DNA from: Symsagittifera roscoffensis
Lineage: Eukaryota; Xenacoelomorpha; Acoela; Convolutidae
Direction: 5' to 3'
DNA: 64,000 nt
Assembly: GCF_963678635.1 (NCBI RefSeq)
Contig: NC_087068.1
Span: 60,016,872 to 60,080,871 of the forward strand
Every line of letters begins with the position of its first letter. The first letter of the stretch is position 1. Under the pieces are notes generated by a model. That model saw only the letters and a list, made by a program, of their open reading frames with translations, had not been told where the DNA came from and ran no database searches. Shown piece by piece: positions 37,120 to 49,989 of the stretch. The position numbers were made by a program, and so were the translations under genes.

Positions 37120-38104
37120 CTGGAAACAAAAGCAAAACTGTTAAGGCGGTTGCTTTGTTTTAATATGAAGTCGATGTCTGGTATTTTCTCGTAGAGGGAA
37201 GAGGGCAGATTTTCAAAACAGTTTAAAAATGTGGTTGACTTTTTTGTATTCAACACTATGTTAAAATTAGATGACTGAGCCTTGCAACTCTTTACTTGCC
37301 GAAAAAAGCGTGCCACAAATTATGTCTCTGAGCTATTTTTGAATGACATAACTTGACAGCGAAAATATAGTTATTTTTGAACTAATGTTTAAAATAGTTT
37401 TGACAATAGAATATTAATCTGGAATGTAGACTAATAGCACTTAGTGAGAGAGCGATTAGAAGATATTTATACAGAAACGGAGAAGGATGGTAGAGCTCAG
37501 ATTATTCCAGCATGTGTTTAAAAATGTGTTTTCATTTATTCATGTCAACAGAATTCAGAATTGCAGTTCTCAAAACGTTCAAATATTTTATGTTGAAGAA
37601 GACAGTGCAGCTTTTTCAGGGTGAATGGGATTTTGAAGAGAGATTTTCGTAAAAGCTGTTTATGACTACTCTTGGCATTCAGTCAAAACTGGATCTTCAA
37701 ATTAGTACCGAGGAATTCTCACGGGTCATGGTCTAATTCAAACATGGGCTCTGTCCCCCTTCCCTCATTTTGATACTTAACTGCAAGTACGGTTAAGAAT
37801 AATCATGGTAAAAAATTGTTTTCAAAATTTACAAATGCAAATTGGAATCGTATGGGAGGAGAGCATTGAGCGACCACGGCCCCTTTCCAGGTGTCTCGCC
37901 TCATGAAGCGGAGAACAAAATAAAAGGTCACGCGATTGTAATGAAAGTTGGCATGTGATTTGATTAGCAAATCCAGAACATGATTGGTGTGCATGTATTA
38001 TCATTATTATCATGTCAAAACTAATGGGGGGGGGGGAGTGGGTTGAAGGAAAGAGACGGTGTGGTGGATTGTATGTGATGTAGTGTTAGAGTATTAGTGC
38101 ATGC
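37120..38104 (-). other. TRPM intron 3
   Basis: 985 bp, AT-rich. No gene or repeat family recognised apart from a short G run near 38026-38036. Confidence 0.6.
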
Positions 38105-38309
38105 CTGTAGAATGTGTTCGTGTTGGTCCACACAGTTCCAGTTGGCGATGCCTATGAGTTGGAAGGTGCTCTTCACCACTCCTATCCACTCCTGGTAGAT
38201 CCTCTCACTCAACAAGTCTGTGATGTACCCGTCTATCCCCAGTGTAGTGCCCCCCGTCAGAATCCAGCACTTGGTCGAGGTCGCCGCATTCAGGAAGCCC
38301 TGCTTGAAC
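38105..38309 (-). CDS. TRPM-like channel, exon 3 (SLOG nucleotide-binding-like motif)
   Basis: 205-nt exon; acceptor ATTGGTGGCAG before 38309. It encodes FKQGFLNAATSTKCWILTGG then TTLGIDGYITDLL, matching the TRPM signature 'GL..AA..TGAWI.TGG...GV'. It continues VVKSTFQLIGIANWNCVD, matching 'GIAPW'. The GG-T loop is the diagnostic part of the SLOG fold. No GT donor occurs near the end of conserved sequence; the best fit is CTACAG|GCATGC, a GC-AG intron that joins exon 4 in phase 0. The exon 2 to exon 3 junction is also phase-compatible. Confidence 0.8.
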
Positions 38310-38560
38310 CTGCCACCAATACGTAACAAAACAACTAACTCAGACTAAAAGCATTTATTTTATTCCAGTCAATCCGGTTCTCATCACGCCAAGTATCAGC
38401 AACATAGATTTCAAAAAAGAAGAGAAGCGCTTCGTTACAACCAAGGAAAACAGAAAATTTACGTCTGAGAAGTTAGCAACAGATACATATTTGATTGTAC
38501 GGGGCCTATTTGGCTTAAAATTTGCTAGGGTGCGTTTTGAGCATCGTGGTTCTAAGTCAA

Positions 38561-41556
38561 CAAGACTGCTCGTATCAAGGCCAAGCCCTGAATGTTCCGA
38601 CTGCCTTTTAAGGTTTATGGAGCAGTAATAACATAGAAAAATTGAATGTACGAAAATGAAATGAATCATTTTTTTTGAAAATCATCCCCCCACACTAAAA
38701 TATAGAACAAATATGGCACAATAATCTCACTCTATGAACACAAATTATAATCAACCATAAAAATTTTCATATCGATTTTAATGGATTATCAATCCATTTT
38801 TTTCCGTACCACAATAATCGACTTTAATCAGTTGTTTTCACCTCAATTTTTAATTTATTTTTTAAGCACAAAAATCCATTTTAATCGTTTTTGATGGATT
38901 ATAATCTTTTCTGTTTGCCCATCTTGTCTTTGACCTGGTATCTGAAATACTTTTTTTTTGCTTTTCGTTGACGTTGGTTTTTATGAAAAATGTGAGAATC
39001 ATTTCTAGCAGTATAGTAATGAAATCAGAGTTATAGCGTTTTTTTTTGTTCTTTTCTCAATTAGAGTTATTTTATGACACACATTTTTGTTTTTAAAAAC
39101 AAAATATCAGTTTTTTGTTTGAGTTTCTTGATTTTTGGAAATGTATTTTGCACCAACGGCGGGATCTTTTCAATTAGAGTGAAAGGATCTCTGTGAAAGT
39201 TTTGTTATTCAGATGAACTAAAGTTTGAGAAACTATCGCATTTATAGAGATTCTGTTACTGACACAAAATAAACACCCAGAGCATATGATCAAATTATGT
39301 TATTGTTGTGATAAATTTTTGGCATGATAAGCAGTTATAATCTTCCTAATTTATTTCAAAAATTTTCTCTATGAACTGCGTTCCATTATAAAGGTTTATA
39401 ATGTATTATAATATCTGGTAATGTATCATCACCTTTATAAACGATTAAAAATACTTTAAACACCTATTTTTGGTAACTGTAATCAATTATAATTATTGAA
39501 AAACGAATGTAATTGTCCGATCTAATTGGTTACTTAAGCCTGAACTTGGATGAGGTCAAGCTTAGACTAGCCAATCAGATCCGTTGATTTAATTACTTGT
39601 GCTGTTTTATGGAATCTGTTGCTGAGTTCGCACGTTTCGGCAACATATTCACTCTGAGTAAACATTTTTGAATCTTATTTGAAATCTTGAAATGAGGGTT
39701 TCTCAAAAAGCTTGTGACCAAAATTTTATCCCCATATTAAAATCGAACGAACATGTTTCTGTTGCCAAATTCACAGACGCAAGAAATTTTGTTATGTATT
39801 TTCAGACATACCTTTAAAAAAATTGGTCTTAATCTCTTTTGAGACTGAGTAACTTGCTCCAGTTTTCATTTCCTTCTACTTTTTAGTTTATTTTGTTTCG
39901 GAAGAGACTCTATGCGAAGCATTATTTCTATACTTCCAGAAATTGTTTTTCTCTTTTTGATTTTTTCTGCGTTTGTATTTCTTTTTCAAATTTTATGCCA
40001 GTGAGTGGGCAGAAGTGACGCTCAATTGACTCTTTTTCTTCTTATTAATTGTGCCACCTTCACTTTTTCTCTTTCTTCTGTTTATAGAGGGGGCTCACTA
40101 TATCCTAACTCACTTTAACTGTCCGATGGAAGATTAAAGGGCCATAAGTGGGAATTGCGATCTGCTTTACAATTCATCTTTGGAAAAGTCCTGATTCTGT
40201 TCATTAGACAAGCTCATGATTTATGTATGCCAAAACATAGAGCATAGGTGATGGAGGGGGGGGGGGGGGGGAGGGAAGGGGGCTGTAAAGTAGATAGACA
40301 CTGAGGGAATTCAATGGAGACAGGTAGATGTGAACAAAGTAGGCGCTAAAAGACGCTTTCCAGTGATCACTGTAAGAATAACTTATTCTCTCGCCCTATA
40401 CCATGTGCAATATATTTTAATGACGGCCACCAAACTCAATCTAAATTCTATCAGTTGTGATAATGTCTTCAAACACCATCTTTCGCCCGCCTCCGGTTGC
40501 GATAATCATTTTTGCCCAGTCAAACTTAGGGTGCGTGCATTCAACTTTATTTAAACAAAGCAACGATAATCATTTCCGAGTGCAAATTGTTTTTTTTCTC
40601 GAAAAATTGCAAAAAAGAAATGCCTGAAGACAACAAAACATAGTATTACAACAACACAATATGTATTTGCGTTCAAAATCTATGAAAATTTCATGTGAAT
40701 CTAATGCAAAGTGGACACAATTTTAAGATAGTAAACCACGTTAGTAGAAATTTCAAGTTAAAAAAAAACACAGTTCATCCACAAAAAAAAACACATTCTA
40801 GCAAGAAAACCGAGGCTTGTTTCATGATGGAGGGAATCGACCAGAACCGTATGAGGCTCCAAATCTCTGAACGGCTCAAACAAAATTCTGGGATAATATC
40901 TACCGATAAGGAGAATGAGTAACGGAAAAATAATAAAAAAAATTTATCTAATTTGTAATTCGGAAATCCGGAAAAAACAGCAAAAAAAAGAACAAATCAA
41001 GGGCCTTCGATTTTAAATTAACCTATTAAAATTAACTAAACTATTTTTTATTCCGACTTTCCGAACGAAAGTAACGGAATATTTGTGCTCGAGGTGGGAC
41101 TTTTTAACTAGCAAATTTTGACGGAATTTTTTTAATATCATTCGAAAACTCTTGTTGTCCTGAGCTTAAATTAAAAAAATATATTTCACCTGTTATCAAT
41201 TTTCGTAGACTTATGATGGTTTAAAGATTTGCCATTTTGGCCATTTTGACCAATTTGGGACAATTAACGCGTGATATAATTCGCGCTATTAACGCGTAAG
41301 CGGAGATTTAATCCGTCTTATAAATCGTTACATATTGGTTCAAGGAGGCTATATGCCTTAATTGATTTGTTAATAGGAGCAAAATCTATCACTTTGTACT
41401 TAATATGGCATGTGGGGTGATTTTTTCTACAAAATAACTCATTTTTTTTAATTTGATTTTTTTTATTACATTTAAATTTTTCATGTTATTACTGCTCCAT
41501 AGACCCTAAAAGGCAATCGGAATTTTCAAGGTTTTGCCCTGATACGAGCAGTCTTG
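38561..41556. mobile_element. TIR element A (ends CAAGACTGCTCG), non-autonomous
   Basis: The left end is CAAGACTGCTCGTATC followed by GCCCTGAATGTTCCGACTGC. The right end is the inverse, GCCCTGATACGAGCAGTCTTG. Subterminal blocks (CCCCCCACAC on the left; AAAGTAACGGAATATTTGTG and CGCGCTATTAACGC on the right, 41.05-41.3 kb) recur in copies B and C. No transposase frame is seen in the 3 kb. A nested piece rich in ATCGATTTTAATGGATTATC near 38.77-38.91 kb belongs to another family. The target duplication is unclear. Confidence 0.6.
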
Positions 41557-42129
41557 TTCAGTTTTGAGACTCAAACTCACGAGGACGTCCAGCGGTTGCC
41601 ATTGTGAGGCCTGGTGTCTGACAATTGAATACCAGCCAATTAAACACCGTATGTTTTCATACCTAATCGTTTCACTACTAAACGGTTTAAATCCACAACA
41701 ATTTACCTCCTATTTTATAACTTAACACCGAAGTTAATGCTGAATGAAACCCTTATTGTAATAATAAGTTCCCCCCATCTGCAACCCAGCTGGTCAAGGC
41801 CAGGGGCCTATGATTTTGACTTTATCAAATCATTAGAACTAATTCAAACGCAGTGAAAGTCACCACCGGGAACCCATTTTACCTTTCCGAGGTAGCAGTG
41901 AAGGTCATGACGCTATCTTCTGCACAATTTTGCCTATTGAGTCTACGCACAGGGACAACGCCAACATGATTGGCGGCTTGGGCGTTGCACTTACTTTAAA
42001 TCACGAATACAGGTGCTTCACATAACAGTGATTGATCATGGATACTTTAGCAACTCAACACCTGTCCTAGTCTTTTGATTTGATGCGAAAGATTGCCGAC
42101 TCAGTTGGGGTGCTGAGACGGTCGGTTCT
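41557..42129. other. TRPM intron 2 spacer between element A and the LINE relic
   Basis: No gene or clear repeat recognised. Its right part may be decayed 3' sequence of the LINE. Confidence 0.4.
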
Positions 42130-43940
42130 GATGCGCTGATCAATTTCACATGCGCGTGGCAGTTTTGCATGTGCTTAATCCAACCACTGACTTAGACATA
42201 AGTCTTGTTACAGTCGGACAGAAAGCAGTCGAATTTGTCTTTCTTGGACCACCCCTGTCTGGGCTCAATTTCTTTATCAGTTTCATTTTCACTACTATCG
42301 GAGGTCTGGACCGAGGATTCTGAATGTTATCTCTGAGGTGTCTGTTCCTCTCTTTTTTTTTGCTATGAAAAATCTAACAAAATTTTGCTTAGCACATTGA
42401 ACTATTGAACTGTTTGCGACTTTTTTTGATAGCATTTGCTTTAAAATTCTCACTATATGTAAAATTAAGTTTGGTTGTCGGATTTTGCAACCAGTTATGC
42501 TGGTCAAACTCAATCTTGAGCCCATCGTTGTCAAGATCAGCTCTACGCTGCCTTATCCAATCTTTAGCACCTTCAAGTAGATCAATCAAGCTATCGACTC
42601 CGAACTTTTTGTTAACGGAAGCATACAATTGAACCCTTTTCCTGCATAGATGATGTGCAACTGGCGTTGTTTTTACCTATTCGTTCAATTCCTTTAGTTT
42701 CGTTTCATTTCTACTTACTAGTTTTAGACACAATCTTTTAGCGCGTTATATAACTGCCTTAGTCTACCAAGAGCAGTTCATCTGATAACAAGGGTATCTA
42801 AGCCAGGTAGCAGGACTGGCTTTAGGAAAATCTCGATGAGCAGACCCTTGCTCCTTAGTGTCAACCTTCTAGACACCAGGGAGGGTCTAAGACATTGCTA
42901 TCCCTGTCTTAGAAATGCGACTGCCGATAGCCGCCTTGTCAGCGCTGCCATCAGATGCTATGATGCAACAGAGTTACTCAAAGTGATTAACCTCTTCAAC
43001 TTGCCCACTGAGTACATTGATAGGAACATAAGTATTGTCTTTGGTGTTAATTACAATATTTTTAGTTTTCTCGACAGAAATTTCTAGTTGAGCCAATCCT
43101 AAGGTTTTTGCCATCTCATTCTGCGACTTGGTAGCATTTGCTTGATTGTCAGAGATCAAAGCCAGATCATCAGCGTACGCATTCTTTCTTTTCTCTCACT
43201 GGTCTTATTTAGGAGGAAGTCAAAAAGGATGATAAACAACAGTGGGCCCAAAATGCACCCTTGCTGCACCCCCAGTTCACTACGAAGGTGTTATTCTTAT
43301 TAGAATTGCCGATGGGTTTGTTGTGGAGGGCTTCATTCAAACTGATGATATCTCCTGGGATTCCAAAATTCCTTAGGGCAATAAACAGCCCCTACCTTTC
43401 AATAGAATCAAAAGCTTTCTTCAGGTCGATGAAAGCCATACAAAGAGGTTGCTGTTTTCAATCCTTCTTTGAAGCAAACATCTAATTGCTTAGATAGCTT
43501 GGCCTGTTCACCTGTGGCTTCGGAATTCAAGTTGATAGGATGAGATCTTGGGCAGCTGATCAATCACCCTATTTGCAATCACCTTTGCGAACACTCTGCC
43601 AATTTGGTCAAGAAGGAAAACGGTAATTGTTCGGTTCTGCTCTGCTTCTTTTCTTGAACAGGTTGAGATCTACTGCGTCTCTCTAATTTTGGGGAGTTTT
43701 TCCCGGATCAATCCAGATATTAGTGCAAATCTTTGTGAGACGCTTGAGAATTTTCTTCTCGAGCAACTTAAGAAGGTCACTGGTGATCTGACTGTCACCG
43801 GGAGCCTTGCCCGTGTTGATTTCTTGGAAGGCTTGTAGTACCTCCGCCACTTTAGGAGGTCCAATATCCGCTCCTGAAAGTAACATTTCAACAAACTTTT
43901 CGAAGATCAACCGGTCTCTTCGTAAACAGATTCTCATTCT
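42130..43940 (-). pseudogene. LINE (non-LTR retrotransposon) reverse-transcriptase relic
   Basis: Minus-strand fragments in several frames keep non-LTR RT landmarks in order: a GKAPGDSQITSDLLKLL-type block (about 43.77-43.83 kb), FIDLKKAFDSI (about 43.40-43.44 kb), a GCSKGAFWAHC-type 'G..QG' block (about 43.25 kb), and YADDLALISDNQ, the catalytic box (about 43.15-43.18 kb). A C2H2-like end (FDCFLSDCNKTY, then a stop, then WIKHMQNCH) lies near 42.17-42.23 kb. In-frame stops and shifts make it non-functional. It sits in TRPM intron 2 in the same orientation as the host gene. No endonuclease domain seen; it is 5'-truncated, as LINE copies usually are. Confidence 0.75.
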
Positions 43941-46566
43941 TATTCTTATTGTAAATCATATCACATCAAAGTTAATCCTGTATTCAACACACGCGTCACA
44001 TTGAAAAATGGGGTTTTCCTCAAGCATGCTGAAAAGAGGCTTACCAATTTACTTAGGACTCTTATCGACAAATTTTTAGTTTTTTTTTCAATTAAATATT
44101 TCAACAAATCATTATGATTACTAAAAAAGCCTGCTTTTATTAATGGACGTAAAATTTCCGTCAAATATAAAACACTGAAAGTGATTTTTCGCTGTACTCA
44201 AGTAACAAACAAACGCAAACTAGGACAAACAAGTTTCTATGATTCAGTCGTCTTTCGAATACACAGTTTCATCTAAAAACAAGCCAATTCTTATAGCGTC
44301 CGGCCTCAATTTTTTTCCAGCAAAAAAGATTTACCGGAAACTGGTTTTACTCAAAAAACTGAATATGTAAACTTCGAGCATCTGCTTTTACAAAAAAACG
44401 CGTTTGCTCGTTTTGTTATGCCAGTAACAAACGACATAGCCACTCAGTTTGCCCTCTCAACTAAAAACAAACCCATTCGCTAGATGCAAATCTGCCACCC
44501 TTCCCTGAAGCTCAAAATTTCGGGCTCCCTGAAATTTTGACAAATTTTATCCTTTATAGCTCAAAATTTCAAGATCCTTCAAAGTTTGAGAATTTTTCTT
44601 CTGTATGACGGTGGATCAACTGATTGCGAACGAACCATTTTTTGCGGTGACCCCAAAGTGTTGAGAGGTCTGGAAAAATCATCTTTCTGCTTAGCCGATG
44701 AAAGTTTTGAAATTGTGATAGAAAACGTTAAGAAACCGAAAAATTTGAAAAAAATGACGAGTTGAGTTTGGTTCTAATTTGAAAAAAAGCATGGTGCGGA
44801 GGTTTTATTCCCACCGTTCCTTTGGAACCGGCGAGATGCGGCCGTGAGTGGGATTGCAAAAGCAACAAACGCTGTCGAAGGAAGGCACTCTGGCATTCAA
44901 ACCTATTTAAATGGAGCCCACCCCATTATGTGTTAAGTAGTGGGCATTCTGCAAAAGACGCCTCCAATCAGGTTTTGTTTTAAATTTCACCGTGTACCAT
45001 ATGTTTACAAAAAAGAAAAACTACGATCTTTTAAATGAAAGAGTACAAAGTTATTTTCCCTTTAAGGAGACAAAAATGATTTGTTTTTTTTCTCAGAGCG
45101 TTATCTAGTTTGTGTTAGTTAAGCCAGTTTGTCTGTTTTTGCTTATTCATTCGTATCAACGAAGTTCAAGTTTTACTCCATCTTAAAACTTTTGTGCATC
45201 TTTTTTTGAAACTCTTTGAAACTCTTTAAAAATCCCAGAAAACATAACTAAAGGCAAGAACTTGACTAGTGTTTTAGCAACTCAATCCCAAGACAGTCGT
45301 CGCTTTTGGGGAAGCTAGATTGGGACTAGGGCCTGGCAAATCTTTTAGCTTTGCGTTATTGTCAATTCTGCGTTATCAGAAAAATTGAACAAGGCAACCG
45401 TGTTAAAAGTTTGTTAAAACTGATTGGTTTTTAGTTTTCCGAATTAGTTAAATCTTTTTATTTTGTGTACCGGCCCAAAATGTCTCGAAAGTTACACTAT
45501 TAGTCAAAGAATGTTTAAATAATTTCGCGCCACTGAAGTTTGTTGAAAGATTGCTCATATTTTGGTTCGAATCATTCTAGCAATCCGAACTATTGTCAAA
45601 GTCATTGAAATAGTTTTAAAATGTAGTGGTTTTATTTTTGCTAATGCAAGAAAAAGTAGGGAGTGAAATTGTATGGTGTAGCAATCCGAACTATTTGCAA
45701 AGTCATAGAAATAGTTTTAAAATGTAGTGGTTTAAATTTGCTAGTGGTTTAAATTGGCTGCTAGCGTGGATTGGCAACAAAAATTAAGGAGTGGAACTGT
45801 ATGGTTTTAAGTTGTTTAGAGTTAAAAAGGTGGGTACCGTTAGGCCTACCTCTAGGCAAGTGTGAGAGAAATTTCCTTGTACTCTGGCAAGTTGTGCTTC
45901 CAATTTTAAGACTGAAAGCGCAAAAGTCATAGAGTTATAGCGTCGACTTTGGCTTAAAACGAAAACATTATTTTTCTACTAAAAAATGCATTTTCAGCAA
46001 AACCGTGAACAAATATATCTGTCGTGTTTTAGATGTTTTTATTAATAGTTTTTTCAATAACTTTCAATGAAACCGCAGACTGTAAACCATAAAAGTTTGC
46101 ACTACACTGTTATATCGAATTTCGATCACTTTTTGGTTTTCAGGAATTTTTGATTTAGTGATGATCACAGATGTTTGAACGTCTACTGCAAAAGTAAAAA
46201 AAAAATGCGCTGTCCTTCAATTTAACCTGTTCTTTACTACACATATTTTTTTTTGCATAATGAAGATTCTGAAAAAAAATTTTGTGACACGAATTACTTT
46301 CAGAAGTATAAAACACGTTAGAACGTTTTGACAGAATGGTGAATTAATTGCCTGAAAGATGAATTTGAAGTAAATTTTTTGTGGATCGAGTCAAACTTAA
46401 TAATGATGTCTTTTTAATAGTCTACAGTACGTTCTTAAGTATCAGAAATGAAAAACCAAAAAAAATGTACGCATTTCAGAAATGTACGCTCCTAAATTTA
46501 AGAAGTTTTTTAACTCGGTTAGTTTATTGCGTATAGTTTTACAGAATGAATCTTGACTCTAAGGCA
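43941..46566. other. TRPM intron 2, unclassified, with one transposase scrap
   Basis: AT-rich. A GCAATCCGAACTATT-GCAAAGTCAT-GAAATAG block of about 60 bp is duplicated (45580 and 45680). The MULE-like fragment at 44.86 kb is listed separately. No gene seen. Confidence 0.5.
44862..44970 (+). pseudogene. MULE-like transposase fragment
   Basis: A short plus-strand reading contains TNAVEGRHSGIQTYLNGAHP, a stop, then VVGILQKTP. This resembles the 'TNN.VE.WH......L...HP..W..I..L..E' end of MULE/FLYWCH-associated transposases. It is only about 35 codons with an internal stop, so it is debris. The family call rests on this one motif. Confidence 0.45.
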
Positions 46567-47305
46567 CCCGTACCCAGTAAATTTTGTGCAACAGATCTGA
46601 AATAAACTTTTTCAGATTTAAATTTTAGATCTGAAACAGGTTGTAAAATGTTTGAATAACGCTTGGATACTTTAAGGATTGGTCATATCAGATCTAATTG
46701 CAGATCTGAAGTTTTGTTTTTCTTGGTTGTTTTACACCTGAAAAAATCTATTTTAGATCTAATTTCTGTCACAATTTTTGCTTTTTTAACTTTTTTGTGT
46801 TTGATAGCTTCCGCTAGCTACTAGCAGATACTAAGCAAAATATGTTTCCCCAAGCATGAGTTAAACATTGGAAACTCATAAGTAGCGCATGAAAGTCAAA
46901 AAGTTGACAGGTATTCTAACAGTTTTTGAAACTTTTTAACCCAGTTGAACTATAAAATTGATTCGAAAAAAATGGTTTGTGATTCTTTTCGAAATTTTTT
47001 TTACCGCTTGTTTATCTAAACATAATTGTGTATTGCAGAAACATCAAAAAACAAAAACTCAACTTTTTGCTCGAAATGCATATAATATAATTTAACAAGG
47101 CATATCTCAGATCTGATTTCAGATCTGAAGTTTAGTTTTTCGAGGTTATTTCAGATCTGAAATTCTCTATTTCAGATCCAAATTTAAGATCTGAAATTTG
47201 TAAAGTCTTATCAAGATCTGAAATAAAGAATTTTAGATCTGAGAATCAACTTATGTAAGAAATAAAGAATTTCAGATCTTGCACAGAAAATCTCTTGGGT
47301 ACGGG
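46567..47305. mobile_element. TIR/MITE-like element with internal AGATCTGAA repeats
   Basis: The terminal arms match over about 35 bp with few mismatches: the left begins CCCGTACCCAGTAAATTTTG and runs into CAGATCTGAAAT, and the right ends TCTTGGGTACGGG preceded by ATTTCAGATCTTGCAC. The inside carries at least ten copies of AGATCTGAA or its palindromic core AGATCT on both strands. No coding potential. The target duplication is not resolved by eye. Confidence 0.6.
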
Positions 47306-48637
47306 CTAGCTGATGTTTGGCAAATAAGATATGTGCTGTTAACTCGACAGTGTGTTTTGATGGGACTCTTAAGAAAACATTTTATTTCATTTCTGCTAAG
47401 TAGAAAACTCCGCAAATTAGAAGACGCTAAAAACTATTTACACGAATTTTGAGAAGTAGAAACAGTCCATTTTTAAACAATTGTCTCGGCGCGCTATCAA
47501 TTGCTCATGCTCATCTCTTAGTAACTAAATCATCTCCAAAAATTTAACTTTTTATTCGTCCCCAAAAAGTTCACATCAGATACTGCAGTTGTTTTAGCAC
47601 TAATAGCCTGACTTTCTAAGCTTTTTTACGCATCCAACAAATCAGAGTTGAAAATCGCATAAAAGTTTTTTTGAAAAACAGACATTAATTGAAACAATAA
47701 AAATAATTGATTTCCTTTTTTTGAGGAGGAGCGGAATTTTTGAAAGAAACTTCAATAAAAAAGTTACGATTTTTTTGTTAAGGTCATTCAAATTAGTTTT
47801 GAGTTTTTTGATAGGTCAATTCCAAACTAATAAAGTGGGGCAAAGCAGGCCTACAAAAGCTTATTTTAAGCTTAATTTAAGCCGTGAAAACTTAGTTTTA
47901 CTCGAGTAAAGTTAGATTTTGATTTTTTGTTTGCTTTTTTCTAATACAACTGTTTTCCAATTGGCCTATTTTACTATGAATGTCGAATATGCGTAAGGTT
48001 TTTTTTTCAGATTTTTTTTCATACCACACAGAAAACCGACTCTAATTTAGAAAAACTTTTTTATGTAATTTTTATGACTATAGTCGAAACATTTTGTGCT
48101 ACTTGCACGGTAACCGGCGTTCCTTGTTTTTATATAAGTTCGGGTGTTTGACTTAGCGGATGCCTACCCTATACCTCTGTCCAGCTGGAACTTCTAAGTG
48201 CCAAAAATGTGTTCAATTTCCTGGGGAAGGGAAGTTTGTAGAGAAGTCATTTTATTTCTGAATTGAAGAAACGTTTACTATCTAAAATAAAAGCCAGATT
48301 TTCTAAAGTAAAGATAAAAGTTTCAAACGTAAAAGCAAAACCTTCTAAAATAAAGGCAGAACACCTTTTTCGATCGAAGATTGTAGACAGAGAAAATAAG
48401 TTTGAAAATGAATATTTTAGGTGATATGTTACAATGGTTTCCCTAAAACTGGTTTTTTCAGTTGGACAAAATTTGTTTAAGCTGAAAGCTGTTTTATTTT
48501 TCTGGCGAATAAAGAGGCTCAAAGTGATGATTAGTGGCAGCAGTTTGGCATTGGGCGGTTTGAATGGGTTTGAAATGAGGAGAGAGAGAGAGAGAGAGAG
48601 AGAGAGGAGGGGGGGGGGTCTGCTAGGGTGTGCTCAC
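47306..48637 (-). other. TRPM intron 2, donor-proximal part
   Basis: AT-rich, no gene recognised. It ends in a (GA)n run (about 48579-48605) and a G run next to the exon 2 donor. Confidence 0.55.
48579..48605. repeat. (AG)n microsatellite
   Basis: About 13 AG dinucleotides followed by a G run, about 30 bp from the exon 2 donor, giving a CT-rich tract in the pre-mRNA. Confidence 0.95.
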
Positions 48638-48881
48638 CTCTGGACCTGTCTGTCTTCTGTGATCTGGACCCTATGGTGGCTGCCAGCGAAAGAGATGACC
48701 AGATTGGGAATGTGTCTGTCCAGCTGGAACCTCTTCATCAGCACCTCCCTCACAACTGTGCCTGGACTGGTGTTGTTGGCCATCACTGCGAAGTTGGCCA
48801 GCTTGTCTATATTCTCCACCTCGTTCAGGAACCGCAGTCTTCCCAGCATGCACTTCTCCACGTTGTAGATGCAGAAGTTCT
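48638..48881 (-). CDS. TRPM-like channel, exon 2 (start of the SLOG domain)
   Basis: 244-nt exon between acceptor TTTTGTGCAG and donor CAGAG|GTGAGC. It begins NFCIYNVEKC and holds VMANNTSPGTVVREVLMKRF followed by IPNLVISFAGSHH. This matches the TRPM block 'Y.R.S.DT....I...L...W.L..PNL.ISV.GG', the first strand of the SLOG fold. Both junctions keep the frame: one base from exon 1 plus two here, and two bases left for exon 3. An (AC)n tract lies just inside intron 1 at about 48889-48906. Confidence 0.8.
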
Positions 48882-49342
48882 CTGCACAAAACACACACAC
48901 ACACACCTTCACAATGCCACTTTTCACACCAACTTAACACTCTCTCCCCAAAGCGTGCTAAATTCTCACCAGCCACTGAGCAAACTAAATCGCAACTAAA
49001 TGTTTCATACTAAAAAATAACAAAAGAAAAACTTGTGTGCAATTGTATTTTTCACCTGTGTCGGCTTAAGATGGCCGCAAAAACTTCCGGACAGCTGGGA
49101 AAATCAGTTTGGCCGATCTAATTAGGACGAGAAAAGCTTTTAAAACTTTCTAAAAATGCACTCCTTCCAGATTATCCTAGTTTTGATTCAAAATTTGACA
49201 AAAAAATTAACCATTCTGTTTTCATTTTCTTTCAATTGTGACTATTTATTGTAATCAATTTACTGTTACTTTTCATTTTGTAATCATGATAATCACAATA
49301 AATTGTTTCCAACTAAGATAATTCCACCTACCACATTAGAAA

Positions 49343-49635
49343 CAAGACTGCTCGAATCAGGGCGAAGCCCTGAATGTTCTGACTGCCTTTTAAGGTCTAC
49401 GGAGCAGCATACATGAAAAACTTAAGAGTAATAAAATAAAATTAAAAACTTTTTTTTAATTTGAAATTTTTTTTGTGAAAACATCCCCCCACGCCATATT
49501 AAGTACAAACTATTAACAAATCAATTCCGTCAAAAATGGCTAGTTAAAAAGTCGAAATTTGTCTGAAGAAAAAAAACCCAACCGAGCACAAATATTCCGT
49601 TACCTTCGTATCCAAAGTCGGAACAAAAAGCTTCC
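49343..49635. mobile_element. TIR element copy B, left arm
   Basis: Begins CAAGACTGCTCGAATCAGGG as in copies A and C, then TTTTAAGGTCTACGGAGCAG. It ends after ACCGAGCACAAATATTCCGT and AGTCGGAACAAAAAGC. A matching right arm is found only at 55.03-55.51 kb, on the far side of TRPM exon 1, so these may be two separate half copies. Confidence 0.6.
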
Positions 49636-49989
49636 CAGGAATTCTTCTACATAAACATCACTTGGGAGAGCGCCATAGGAATAAATTTAGCCTGTTTTCA
49701 GGCGTCTTAGAGCGAGAATAAAACACCGTTTTTTAGGTTTCCTTGTAGCAGTGGCGCGCGCAGAGATTTTTCTCTGGCCAAAAAAGGCGTTATTAGGCAT
49801 TTTTTTTGAAAAATTTCACCAAAATATTGCGTTTTTTGGCGGGCGTTCCCCCTCAAAATTAGTTATATTGGCGCCGAAGGCGCCTCTAGAACATTTTTAT
49901 ATTGCTCAGCCAAAAATGGATGTCTTTAATTGAAGGAGAGAATGAAGGGGAGAAGGGCGGTCGCTTCCCTACCCACCCGTTCGGCACGC

